DNA from: an uncultured Clostridia bacterium
Lineage (GTDB): Bacteria; Bacillota; Clostridia; Oscillospirales; JAAYOS01
Direction: 5' to 3'
DNA length: 61,919 nt
Assembly: GCA_947593925.1 (NCBI GenBank)
Contig: CANQDU010000011.1
Location: 1 to 61,919 of the forward strand
Shown here: positions 19,004-26,926 of the stretch, piece after piece
Position numbering within the stretch: position 1 is the stretch's first letter
How the letters are laid out: each line of letters starts with the position of its first letter
Notes under the pieces: model-generated
What the model was told of the DNA's origin: nothing
Seen by the model: only the letters and a program-made list of their open reading frames with translations
Database searches by the model: none
Made by a program: the position numbers and the translations under genes

Positions 19004-19795
19004 ATGCATCCCTACTTCCGGATCTTCGGATATGATATCCCGGCCTACGGCACGATGGCGCTCGCCGGCGCGGTAGTCGCCGTGCTGTTTGCGGTATTTC
19101 ACAACCGGCACAGCCGCTATATCGCGCAGCGCGACCTCGGTCTCGCCGGAGCCTACGCCCTCGCGGGCATGCTCATCGGCGCAAAGGCGCTCGCGCTCAT
19201 CACCGAGATACCGCTCTTCACAGCGAACGCCGAGGAGATATTCGCGTCGGTTGAGAGCGCCGTCGCCGCGTTCATGAACGGCTGGGTGTTCTACGGCGGG
19301 CTCATCGGCGGCATAGTCGGAGTATATATGTACTGCCGCAGCTTCAAGGAAGATTTCCTCGGCATGGCCGCCGCCGCGACGCCGTCGATACCGCTCTTTC
19401 ACGTCTTCGGACGGATAGGCTGCTTCCTCGGCGGATGCTGCTACGGCGTTCCGTGGGAGCGCGGCGTGGTGTTTTCTGACTCGCTCTCCGCACCGAACGG
19501 TGTTCCGCTCTTTCCCGTTCAGCTCGTGGAGGCGTGCGCGGAGGCGCTGATCTTCATCACACTGCTCATAATACAGCACCGGGCGCGGGAGAAGTGGATA
19601 GTTCTCCCCGCCTACCTGCTGATGTACGCGCCTGCGCGCTTTGTCATCGAGTTTTGGCGCGGAGACGCCATTCGCGGCGTGTTTCTCCTCTCCACGAGCC
19701 AGTGGATAAGCATAGCGCTCGTTGTAATGACCTCGGTACTGCTTTTACGGTATCTCGGGCAGAAAACGGCGGCGGACGCCGCCGGTGTGCAATAA
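19004..19795 (+). CDS. lgt: Prolipoprotein diacylglyceryl transferase
   Basis: 263 aa inner-membrane enzyme that moves diacylglycerol from phosphatidylglycerol to the lipobox cysteine of prelipoproteins. About seven hydrophobic segments are visible, with an N-terminal YGTMALAG region. The Lgt signature is the variant HVFGRIGCFLGGCCYGVP in place of the usual GRIGNFINGE. The start MHPYF follows AAGGAG. It supports the two lipoproteins called elsewhere in the window (7741 and 56847). It lies 25 bp before the pepD start. Confidence 0.85.
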   Translation: MHPYFRIFGYDIPAYGTMALAGAVVAVLFAVFHNRHSRYIAQRDLGLAGAYALAGMLIGAKALALITEIPLFTANAEEIFASVESAVAAFMNGWVFYGGLIGGIVGVYMYCRSFKEDFLGMAAAATPSIPLFHVFGRIGCFLGGCCYGVPWERGVVFSDSLSAPNGVPLFPVQLVEACAEALIFITLLIIQHRAREKWIVLPAYLLMYAPARFVIEFWRGDAIRGVFLLSTSQWISIALVVMTSVLLLRYLGQKTAADAAGVQ

Positions 19796-19820
19796 CTTTT
19801 CAGGTAAAGGAGCTGTTTTT

Positions 19821-21251
19821 ATGGAATATGTGACCGCCGGGCGCGAGCCCGCAAAGGCTCTCCGGTTCTTTGAGGAGATCTGCCGCATCCCGCACCCCTC
19901 CGGAAACGAGGAGAAAATAGCGGACTACCTCGAGGCGTTCGCGAAGGAGCGCGGCCTCGAGTGTCTGCGGGACGCTTCAAACAACGTCGTCATCAAGCGT
20001 CCGGGCAAGGGCGCGCCGGTGATACTTCAGGGACACACCGACATGGTGAGCGCCGTCGCGCCGGAGAAGGGCGTTTCGGACGCGAAGGCGTACCTCGCGG
20101 AGCACGGCGTGACGCCTATCCTCGACGGCGACTGGCTTCACGCGGACGGCACGACTCTCGGCGCGGACGACGGTGTCGCCGTTGCGCTGATGCTCGCTCT
20201 GCTCGACAGTCCCGAGATAGAGACGCCCGCGCTCGAATGCGTCTTCACCGTCTCGGAGGAGGTCGGTCTTGACGGCGCGAAGGCGCTCGACCCGTCGTGG
20301 CTTCAGGGCCGCCGGATGATAAATCTCGACAGCGAGTCGATGGGTTCGCTCACCGTGAGCTGCGCCGGCGGCTGCCGGATGAAGCTCGAGCGCGAGTTCC
20401 GTCCCGCGCCCTACGAGCCTAAGTACGCCCTCCGCGTGGACATCTCCAACCTCAAGGGCGGCCACTCCGGCGGCGCGATAGACAAGCCGCACACGAACGC
20501 GATATGGCTCGCCGGTCGGATAGCGGGACTTCTTCGGATAGGCGGAAGTCTCGCGTGGATACGCGGCGGCGAGGCGGACAACGCCATCCCGCGCAGCGCC
20601 TCCGCGCTCGTCTGCTATCCGAACGAGGCTCTCATGCTCGCCGCCGAGAAGCGGTTCATGGACCTGCTCCCCCTCGAGGTCGAGGGCGAGCCGACGGCGG
20701 AGGTCAGCGTCACCCGCGCCGAGCCCGAGCCGTCCTATGCGGACACCGAGGATCTGTTCGAACTCATCGCGAACGTCCCGCGCGGTGTGCAGTCGAAGAA
20801 CGAGCAGCAGGGTTTCGTCGTGACGAGCCTCAACTGCGGCGTGATAAAGAGCGAGGGCGGCAAGGTGACGCTCACCTTCGCGCTCCGCTCGTCGATAGCG
20901 GCCGAGCTCGAAGCATTGAAGGAAAAGGTATCTAAGTGCGCCGAAAGCTACGGCTTCTCCGCCGAGCCCGGCGCGCAGTATCCCGGCTGGGCATACGCCG
21001 AGGTCTCGCCGCTCCGCGACACGGTCTGCGAGGTCTGGCACGAGATGACCGGCGGCACGATGACCGTCTTCAGCATCCACGGCGGTCTCGAGTGCGGCAT
21101 CTTCTGCGACCGTCTGCCGGGGCTCGACGTCGTCGCCCTCGGGCCGACGACGCGCGGCGCGCACACCCCGGAGGAGCGGCTGTATATCCCGAGCTACGCG
21201 CAGACGTGGGAGCTCATAGTGAAGGTGCTCGGAAGGCTCACCGACAAGTAA
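19821..21251 (+). CDS. pepD: Aminoacyl-histidine dipeptidase (M20C family)
   Basis: 476 aa cytosolic metallopeptidase that cleaves beta-Ala-His and other Xaa-His dipeptides. The metal-site motifs are visible in order: LQGHTDMVSA, GTTLGADDGVAVA, VSEEVGLDGA and a late HGGLECGIF/THTP-like GAHTPEE. The length fits the family. ATG with AAAGGAG upstream, 25 bp after lgt, so likely co-transcribed; a strong terminator follows. Confidence 0.92.
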   Translation: MEYVTAGREPAKALRFFEEICRIPHPSGNEEKIADYLEAFAKERGLECLRDASNNVVIKRPGKGAPVILQGHTDMVSAVAPEKGVSDAKAYLAEHGVTPILDGDWLHADGTTLGADDGVAVALMLALLDSPEIETPALECVFTVSEEVGLDGAKALDPSWLQGRRMINLDSESMGSLTVSCAGGCRMKLEREFRPAPYEPKYALRVDISNLKGGHSGGAIDKPHTNAIWLAGRIAGLLRIGGSLAWIRGGEADNAIPRSASALVCYPNEALMLAAEKRFMDLLPLEVEGEPTAEVSVTRAEPEPSYADTEDLFELIANVPRGVQSKNEQQGFVVTSLNCGVIKSEGGKVTLTFALRSSIAAELEALKEKVSKCAESYGFSAEPGAQYPGWAYAEVSPLRDTVCEVWHEMTGGTMTVFSIHGGLECGIFCDRLPGLDVVALGPTTRGAHTPEERLYIPSYAQTWELIVKVLGRLTDK

Positions 21252-21310
21252 AGCCGCGTCACTTTACGCGGAGCGTCCCGCTCCGCAGACGCAGTACGGG
21301 AATAAAAGTC

Positions 21311-21345
21311 ATCCGCGCGGCAGAGCCGTGCGGATTGCTTTTTGT
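21311..21345 (+). terminator. Terminator after pepD
   Basis: ATCCGCGCGGC-AGA-GCCGTGCGGAT (one G-U pair) followed by TGCTTTTTG. Confidence 0.85.
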
Positions 21346-21379
21346 CGAATATCGAAGGATTATAACGCTATGTATATTG

Positions 21380-22024
21380 TCAGAGCCCGCGCGTGAGGTA
21401 GTCCGTGAGCTCGGCGGGCGTCGTGACTGTCGCGACGGCTCCGGCCGCCATCAGCTCCTCGCGCGTCCCGAAGCCCCAGAGCACGCCGAGGGTCTTGACG
21501 CCTGCGGCCGCCGCGCCCTCCACGTCGTAGAGACGGTCGCCTATCATCAGCGCGTCCTCCGGCGCGGAGCCGAGAGCAGTGAGCGCGTACTGCACGACCT
21601 CCGACTTCTCCGAGCGACGTCCCTCCGCCTCGCCCGCGACGAGGTCGAAAAGCGGGAGCAATCCGAAGCGGTCGAGCAGACTGACGGCGCTCGACTCGCG
21701 CTTGGTCGTCGCGACGGCAAGGCGGAAGCCGCGGTTCCGCAGAGTGTGCAGGGCGTCTTCAATCCCGTCGAACGGCTTGTTGAGATGCGCAAATTTCGCG
21801 TGATACTCGCGGTAGGTCGCTATCGCTTCCTCGCACTCCTTTTCGTCGAGACCGAAGAAGTGCGAAAAGGAGTATTGGAGCGGCGGGCCGATGCACTTTC
21901 GCATATCCTCGAGGGTGAGGTTATCGAAGCCGTACCGCTTCAACGTCTCGAGAAACGCTCCGCCCACCGAGGGAAGCGAGTTTCCTATCGTACCGTCGAA
22001 GTCGAAGAGAAGAGTTCCGTACAT
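21380..22024 (-). CDS. HAD-superfamily phosphatase, phosphoglycolate phosphatase-like
   Basis: 214 aa. Motif I FDFDGTIGNS supplies the nucleophile Asp, motif II is AVATTK, the motif III Lys is in RSEKSEVV and motif IV is MIGDRLYDVEGA. A helical C1 cap lies between motifs I and II, as in Gph/PpaX enzymes. Substrate cannot be read from sequence. Ribosome binding site AAAGGAG precedes the ATG. It is convergent with pepD and divergent from the esterase gene. Confidence 0.85.
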   Translation of the reverse strand: MYGTLLFDFDGTIGNSLPSVGGAFLETLKRYGFDNLTLEDMRKCIGPPLQYSFSHFFGLDEKECEEAIATYREYHAKFAHLNKPFDGIEDALHTLRNRGFRLAVATTKRESSAVSLLDRFGLLPLFDLVAGEAEGRRSEKSEVVQYALTALGSAPEDALMIGDRLYDVEGAAAAGVKTLGVLWGFGTREELMAAGAVATVTTPAELTDYLTRGL

Positions 22025-22106
22025 TCAAAGCTCCTTTCATCGGGCGCCGGGGTCATGATTTCGGGCCGCGGCAGACGGAGGGATCGGCGCCGAGTTTTTG
22101 AATGTT

Positions 22107-22135
22107 ATTATAGCCTGACGCCGAGCGAAAAGCAA
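22107..22135 (-). promoter_or_regulatory. Promoter of the HAD phosphatase gene
   Basis: TTGCTT, 17-bp spacer, TATAAT on the minus strand; divergent from the esterase promoter 23 bp away. Confidence 0.75.
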
Positions 22136-22157
22136 TCCGCGCTTTACACAAAAGCGA

Positions 22158-22186
22158 TTGACTGCGCGGACGTTTGGGTGTATGAT
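22158..22186 (+). promoter_or_regulatory. Promoter of the esterase gene
   Basis: TTGACT, 17-bp spacer, TATGAT. Leader of about 37 nt. Confidence 0.8.
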
Positions 22187-22229
22187 ATTTTCAGCAGGGC
22201 AGACCCCTCGGAAAGGATGGAAAGAAGAT

Positions 22230-23012
22230 ATGGCACGTTTCACCTGTAACTTTATCTCATACACGCTCTCGCGCGCGGTCGACATCACCGTCGTCGTCCC
22301 GACGCCTACGATCCCGGACAGTATGATGGCGGCGCAGAAGGGCACGAAGCTCTCGCACACGCCGGAGCATCCGTACCCCGTGCTCTACCTTCTGCACGGC
22401 TTCGGCAACAACCACGCTACATGGGCGGGATACGCCCGCGTCGAGCTGTTCGCGGAGGAGCACCAGATAGCGGTAGTCATGCTCTCCGCCGAGAACAAGG
22501 GCTACATCAACCAGCCGAACGGCGGCGACAAGCACTATGACTTCCTCGCAAAAGAGCTGCCGGACTTCGTCGGCGGGATGTTCCCGATATCCAAGCGTCC
22601 GGAGGACACATATATCGCCGGACTTTCGATGGGCGGCTACGGCACCCTCGTCCACGGGCTCAGCCATCCCGAGCGCTTCGCCGCAATCTGCCCGCTCTCG
22701 GCGGCGGTCTCGATGCGCCGCGACGGGGATTCGGACGTCTCGCTCGACTACGACCCGCCCACGCTCGCCGAGCGTATCGCGAAGAACGGTGGGAAGTTCC
22801 CGAAGTTCTACATAGCCTGCGGCAAGCAGGACTTCCTCTATGATGCGAACATCGCCTTCCGCGACAGGCTCCGCAGCCTCGGTGCGGACGTGACCTGGGA
22901 TGAGACCGAGGAGCACGGCCACGAGTGGCGCTTCTGGGACCTCGAGCTCGAGCGGCTGCTCGAATGGCTCCCGCGCACCGACTTCTACGCCGGAAAGAAG
23001 CGCAAGGTTTAA
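22230..23012 (+). CDS. Esterase D/tributyrin-esterase-like alpha/beta hydrolase
   Basis: 260 aa. Start at 22230 because an upstream in-frame ATG would lie within the promoter. YLLHGFGNNHATW contains the oxyanion-hole HG, GLSMGGYG (Ser near residue 132) is the nucleophile elbow, an Asp in ACGKQDFLY and a His in EEHGHEW complete a plausible triad. The family (PF00756 type) includes S-formylglutathione hydrolases, feruloyl and tributyrin esterases; no signal peptide, so cytoplasmic. Substrate unknown. Confidence 0.87.
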   Translation: MARFTCNFISYTLSRAVDITVVVPTPTIPDSMMAAQKGTKLSHTPEHPYPVLYLLHGFGNNHATWAGYARVELFAEEHQIAVVMLSAENKGYINQPNGGDKHYDFLAKELPDFVGGMFPISKRPEDTYIAGLSMGGYGTLVHGLSHPERFAAICPLSAAVSMRRDGDSDVSLDYDPPTLAERIAKNGGKFPKFYIACGKQDFLYDANIAFRDRLRSLGADVTWDETEEHGHEWRFWDLELERLLEWLPRTDFYAGKKRKV

Positions 23013-23032
23013 AAAATAACTTTTGCAAACAT

Positions 23033-23062
23033 GGGAGCGGCACGGAGATTCGTGCCGCTCCT
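23033..23062 (+). terminator. Terminator-like hairpin after the esterase gene
   Basis: GGAGCGGCACG-GAGATT-CGTGCCGCTCC followed by only TTCG, so a weak terminator or a processing hairpin. Confidence 0.6.
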
Positions 23063-23091
23063 TCGCACCTCGGGCAAATTTTTCCTCTGTG

Positions 23092-23120
23092 TGGACAACT
23101 TTCCGGTTTAGGGGTATAAT
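23092..23120 (+). promoter_or_regulatory. Promoter of the rhomboid-like gene
   Basis: TGGACA, 17-bp spacer, TATAAT; ribosome binding site GGAGG follows before the ATG at 23159. Confidence 0.78.
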
Positions 23121-23158
23121 ATCAATAAATCCCACTACCCGCACCTACGGAGGAAACC

Positions 23159-23998
23159 ATGAAATACAACCGTTTTGAACGCTTCTGCGCGCGTCACGAG
23201 AGATGGGGCGTGCCGAACCTGATGCTTTTCGTCATCGCCGCGAACGTCGTCCTGTTCCTGCTGAACAGCACGGTGTACGGCGCGGCGTTCGTCTACCGGT
23301 GGCTGACGTTCATACCGTCCGAGATAGCGCGCGGACAGATCTGGCGCGTCATCACGTTCGTGCTTATCCCGAACGTGGGCGACATCTTCTCGCTCGCGAT
23401 ATCCTCGCTCTTCTACTTCTTTGTAGGCAGGGCGCTCGAGAACGAGTGGGGGCGCCTCAAGTTCACTATCTTCTACTTCACCGGCGTACTGCTCCAGGCG
23501 GCGTTCGCGGGCGTCATGAGTATATGGTACGGCGACAACGTTGCGAGCTACACGCTCACCGGCGCGCACTACCTCAACATGTCGCTCTTTCTCGCGTACG
23601 CCGTCCTGAACCCGGACGGCATGGTGCGCCTCTACTTCCTTATCCCGATCAAGATGAAGTGGCTCGCGCTCATCGACCTCGTGTACATCCTTGTGGGCGT
23701 CCTGCTGAACCCGTTCCCCGCGAATATGTTCCCGCTCGTGGCGATACTGAACGTCGCGATATTCTTCGCGGGCAAGGCATATCACACGCTGAGACGTAAA
23801 AATTTCGAGCACTCGAACAGGATAGATTTCCAGAAGAAAACGAAGGAGATAAAGAAGCGCGGCTACACCCATCGCTGCATAGTCTGCGGCAAGACCGACG
23901 TCTCGAACCCCGAGGAGGAGTTCCGCTACTGCTCGCAGTGCAAGGGCTACGCCTGCTACTGCTCGGAGCACATAAATAACCACACGCACATAAAATAA
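23159..23998 (+). CDS. Rhomboid-like membrane protein without catalytic residues, with C-terminal zinc ribbon
   Basis: 279 aa. Five to six hydrophobic segments cover residues about 18-205 with rhomboid-like features (WRVITFVLIP, FVGRALENEWG). The protease signature GxSG is missing: the expected helix reads TGAHYLNMSLF, and no catalytic His is visible in the last membrane helix. It therefore looks like a pseudo-rhomboid, comparable to derlins and iRhoms. A basic linker leads to a cytoplasmic Cys/His-rich tail (CIVCGKT, YCSQCKGYACYCSEHINNH), probably binding two zinc ions. Function unknown; membrane protein quality control is a guess from family. Confidence 0.75.
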   Translation: MKYNRFERFCARHERWGVPNLMLFVIAANVVLFLLNSTVYGAAFVYRWLTFIPSEIARGQIWRVITFVLIPNVGDIFSLAISSLFYFFVGRALENEWGRLKFTIFYFTGVLLQAAFAGVMSIWYGDNVASYTLTGAHYLNMSLFLAYAVLNPDGMVRLYFLIPIKMKWLALIDLVYILVGVLLNPFPANMFPLVAILNVAIFFAGKAYHTLRRKNFEHSNRIDFQKKTKEIKKRGYTHRCIVCGKTDVSNPEEEFRYCSQCKGYACYCSEHINNHTHIK

Positions 23999-24231
23999 TT
24001 CGCGGAAAATCGCAGGAGCGGGCTTTGCCCGCTCCTTTACCAATTTTCCGCGAAGCTGTCGGATAGGGCAAAGCCCTACCGACAGCAACGCTGCGCTTCG
24101 CGCCGAGTTTTCCGCCTCCGGCGGAAAATCGACGCGCGCTCCGCGCAAAGAGTTTTTTCCGACGTACACGCCGCGGCAAAAAACAGATTTAACTCTATTT
24201 CGCCGCTCAAGCGGCGAAACTCTGCGAGGCT
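23999..24231 (-). repeat. Mosaic hairpin repeat, copy D
   Basis: On the minus strand: AGCCTCGCAGAGTTTCGCC with GCCGC/GCGGC hairpin, a GGCGTGTACGTCGGAAAAAA segment, CGGAGCGCGCGTCGATTTTC with a TTTTCCGCC/GGCGGAAAA hairpin, CTGTCGG-TAGGGC-TTT-GCCCTA-TCCGACAG, and CGCGGAAAATTGGTAAAG with an inner GGAGCGGGC/GCCCGCTCC stem closed by ATTTTCCGCG. Compared with copies B, C and E both stems of the last two modules differ in sequence while pairing is kept. No gene. Confidence 0.82.
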
Positions 24232-24234
24232 TTG

Positions 24235-24271
24235 AAAAAACGAGCCGTATCGCAAGATACGGCTCATTTTT
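24235..24271. terminator. Bidirectional terminator between rhomboid-like gene and mscS
   Basis: AAAAAACGAGCCGTATC-GCAA-GATACGGCTCATTTTT. Confidence 0.9.
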
Positions 24272-24294
24272 GCTGTATTGAGGGTAGAACGGCG

Positions 24295-25122
24295 TCAGTC
24301 CTTTTTCCCGTCCTCGCGCATGACGTAGACGTCGAGCTTGTTGTAGGGGATCTCGATGCCCGCGGCGTCGAGGCTGAGCTTTATCTTCTCGTTGAGGTCG
24401 AACTTGAGGGCGAGGTAGTCCGAGCCCTTGCACCACGGGCGCGCGCCGATGATTATGGCCGAGTCGCCGTGCGCATCGACGGTGACGGCGGCCGCCGGAG
24501 CGTCGAGAACCATCGGGTTCTTCGCAAGCTCCGAGGCGATGACCCGCTTCGCCTCGGCGATGTCCGCGGTGTACGCCACCGAGAAGGTGAGGTCGAGGCG
24601 GCGTATATCCTCGCGGGAATAGTTGACTATCGTCTTGTTTATGAGCTGTCCGTTCGGAATGATTATCTGGCTGTTGTCAGGGGTGAGAAAGACGGTCGAG
24701 ACGATGTCTATCTTCTTGACGGTGCCGGCGCGCCCGTCCACCTCCACAAAGTCGCCGGTAAGTATCGGGCGGGTTATCAGAAGGAACATCCCGCCCGCTA
24801 TGTTCGCGAGGCTCGACTGCATGGCAAGCCCTATCGCCACGGCGCAGCTTGCGAACGCCGTTATGATGCTCGTCGTGGGTATGCCGAGCTGGGAGAGCGC
24901 GGTTATCGCCGCGAGGACGCTTATGCCTATCCTCAGCGCCGTCGCGATAAACGCGACAAACGACGCATCGAGATGGCTCTTCGAGAGCACCCGCGTGACG
25001 AGCCGCGACGCCGCGTATGCGAGAAGTATCCCCGCGCCGAGTATCGCGAGCGCGATAAGTATGTTTATACCGGTCGTTGTGAGCCAAGTCTGTATCATCG
25101 GCCAAAGTTCTTGATTATCCAT
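24295..25122 (-). CDS. mscS: Small-conductance mechanosensitive channel, MscS family
   Basis: 275 aa. Three membrane helices are followed by the pore helix with the Gly/Ala pattern (SLANIAGGMFLLITRP), then the beta domain (GDFVEVDGRAGTVKKID, and the conserved IPNGQLINKTIVNYS) and a C-terminal alpha/beta vestibule domain. It opens under membrane tension to release solutes in hypo-osmotic shock. Length is typical. Promoter at 25160 and terminator at 24235 make it monocistronic. Confidence 0.93.
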   Translation of the reverse strand: MDNQELWPMIQTWLTTTGINILIALAILGAGILLAYAASRLVTRVLSKSHLDASFVAFIATALRIGISVLAAITALSQLGIPTTSIITAFASCAVAIGLAMQSSLANIAGGMFLLITRPILTGDFVEVDGRAGTVKKIDIVSTVFLTPDNSQIIIPNGQLINKTIVNYSREDIRRLDLTFSVAYTADIAEAKRVIASELAKNPMVLDAPAAAVTVDAHGDSAIIIGARPWCKGSDYLALKFDLNEKIKLSLDAAGIEIPYNKLDVYVMREDGKKD

Positions 25123-25159
25123 ACAAAGAACGCCCTTTCCTCAAATATTTCGGTGATTT

Positions 25160-25188
25160 ATTTTAGCATGCGGCGCGAAGCTTGTCAA
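25160..25188 (-). promoter_or_regulatory. Promoter of mscS
   Basis: TTGACA, 17-bp spacer, TAAAAT on the minus strand. Confidence 0.85.
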
Positions 25189-25218
25189 CATGCGGCGCTT
25201 CCGCGCGGACGGCGTCTC

Positions 25219-25247
25219 TTGACAACCGCTTTGGAGCGGGGTAAAAT
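25219..25247 (+). promoter_or_regulatory. Promoter of the first MATE transporter
   Basis: TTGACA, 17-bp spacer, TAAAAT. The spacer holds the short palindrome CCGCTTTGGAGCGG, a possible operator. Divergent from the mscS promoter. Confidence 0.8.
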
Positions 25248-25283
25248 GTATACGTTTACGAAAGCATTTCGGAGGGGATGGAA

Positions 25284-26657
25284 ATGGCGGTGCTGGTTCG
25301 GGACAGGTCGTTCTATAGGACGCTCGCGGCGCTGGCGGTGCCGATAGCGCTGAAGAACCTCATAACGCTGTCCGTGGGTCTTGCGGACAACGTGATGGTC
25401 GGCAGCCTCGGGGATGCGTCGCTCGGCGGCGTGTACATGGCAAATCAGCTCACGAACCTCCTCCAGACGATAGTCGCAGACGTCGCGACGGCGACGGCGA
25501 TACTCTCCACGCAGTACTGGGGCAAGCGCGACGTCGAGCCGATAAAGCGCATCGTCGGCATAGGTCTGAAGATAGCGATGGTGCTGGGGCTCGCGGCGTT
25601 CGTGATGGGCTTCTTCTTTACCGAGACGACGCTCCGCCTCTACACGCCGGAGGAGGCGGTCATAGCCGAGGGTATGAGATACCTGCCGGTGATAAGCGTC
25701 GGGTTCCTCTTCTTCTGTGCGACGGAGATGCTCGTCGCGAGTATGCGCTGCGTCGAGAGTGTCCGCATAGGACTGATACTCAGCATATCCACCTTTGTGA
25801 TAAACGTCGGGCTCAACTGGGTGCTCATCTTCGGGCACCTCGGCGCGCCGGCGATGGGCGTGCGCGGCGCGGCCGTCGCGACGCTCACGGCGCGGATAAG
25901 CGAGTTCGTGATAATCTCGGTGTACGTCCGCTTCATAGATAAGAAGCTGCGGATGCGGCTCCGCGACCTGTTCAAGCGTCCCGGCGTGCTGCTGCGCGAC
26001 TACGCGCGCTACGGACTTCCGGTGATAGCCGGAGGGGTGATCTGGGGTCTCAACATGAACGTCCAGGGCGCGATAATCGGCCACCTCGGAAGCGAGGCGG
26101 CGATAAGCGCGATAAGCGTCGCGAATACCGTGTTCTCGATACTCACGGTGCTGGTGTTCGGCGTGAGCGCGGCGGCGGCGATAATCATAGGCAAGACCGT
26201 CGGCGAGGGGGACGTCGAGCGCGTGAAGCTCTACGCCAAGACCCTGCAGATAATCTTCCTGTGCATGGGCGCGGTGTCGAGCGCGCTTATCTTCGCATCG
26301 CGGCAGGTCGTCGGGTTCATATGGAGCGGGCTCGACGCGGAGAGCATCGAGATGGTGAAGCTGTTTCTCCTCGTCCTCACGGTGACCGGCTTCGGCTCGA
26401 GCTATCAGGCGTGTACGCTCACCGGGATAGTCCGCGCGGGCGGCGCGACGCACTTTGTCTTCCTCAACGACACGTTCTGGGTCTGGTGCGTGGTGATACC
26501 CTCCGCCTGCATAGCGGCGTTCGTGTTCCACGCGCACCCGGCGGTCGTGTTCGCGCTGCTGAAGGGCGACCAGATATACAAGTGCGCCGTCGCATTCATA
26601 AAGACGAACCGCTTCAAGTGGATAAAGCCGCTCACGCGCGAGAACGCGGCGGCGTAA
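25284..26657 (+). CDS. MATE-family multidrug/sodium antiporter (first)
   Basis: 457 aa with 12 predicted membrane helices and MATE hallmarks near the N-terminus of each half (LADNVMVGSLGDASLGG; AIIGHLGSEAAISAISVANT). These proteins export cationic compounds against a Na+ or H+ gradient. ATG 25284 is preferred over 25278 because GGAGGGG ends directly at the earlier codon but is correctly spaced for the later one. It is not linked to a regulator here, unlike the second MATE at 30228. Confidence 0.9.
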   Translation: MAVLVRDRSFYRTLAALAVPIALKNLITLSVGLADNVMVGSLGDASLGGVYMANQLTNLLQTIVADVATATAILSTQYWGKRDVEPIKRIVGIGLKIAMVLGLAAFVMGFFFTETTLRLYTPEEAVIAEGMRYLPVISVGFLFFCATEMLVASMRCVESVRIGLILSISTFVINVGLNWVLIFGHLGAPAMGVRGAAVATLTARISEFVIISVYVRFIDKKLRMRLRDLFKRPGVLLRDYARYGLPVIAGGVIWGLNMNVQGAIIGHLGSEAAISAISVANTVFSILTVLVFGVSAAAAIIIGKTVGEGDVERVKLYAKTLQIIFLCMGAVSSALIFASRQVVGFIWSGLDAESIEMVKLFLLVLTVTGFGSSYQACTLTGIVRAGGATHFVFLNDTFWVWCVVIPSACIAAFVFHAHPAVVFALLKGDQIYKCAVAFIKTNRFKWIKPLTRENAAA

Positions 26658-26667
26658 GCTGTTTCCC

Positions 26668-26696
26668 TTGTATCGCGCGGGGAAAAGATGTATAAT
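26668..26696 (+). promoter_or_regulatory. Promoter of the HMA-domain/carboxylesterase pair
   Basis: TTGTAT, 17-bp spacer, TATAAT; ribosome binding site AAAGGAGG follows. No CsoR-type copper operator recognised. Confidence 0.8.
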
Positions 26697-26740
26697 AAGT
26701 TCAGGTTCCAAATCAAGCTTTATAAAGGAGGATATATGCC

Positions 26741-26926
26741 ATGACTGTCAAGGTAAACGGAATGCATTGCCCGCACTGCGAGATGCGCGTCGAGAAGGCC
26801 GTCCGCGCCGTCGAGGGCGTCACCATGGTGAAGGCGAGCCACGAGCGCGGCGAGGTCGTCTACGAGGGTGGAAGCGACAGCGCCGTCCGCGCCGCGATAA
26901 CCGCCGCCGGTTACGAGGTGAAGTAA
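26741..26926 (+). CDS. Heavy-metal-associated domain protein, CopZ-like
   Basis: 61 aa, a single ferredoxin-like HMA domain with metal motif MHCPHC (GMxCxxC) at residues 8-13. Family members chaperone Cu(I) to P-type ATPases; no such ATPase or CsoR lies nearby. It is slightly short of the usual 66-70 aa. The ATG at 26741 follows AGGAGG with a long 12-nt spacing, because the closer ATG at 26735 is followed by a stop. The stop codon is immediately followed by the esterase ATG. Confidence 0.85.
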   Translation: MTVKVNGMHCPHCEMRVEKAVRAVEGVTMVKASHERGEVVYEGGSDSAVRAAITAAGYEVK

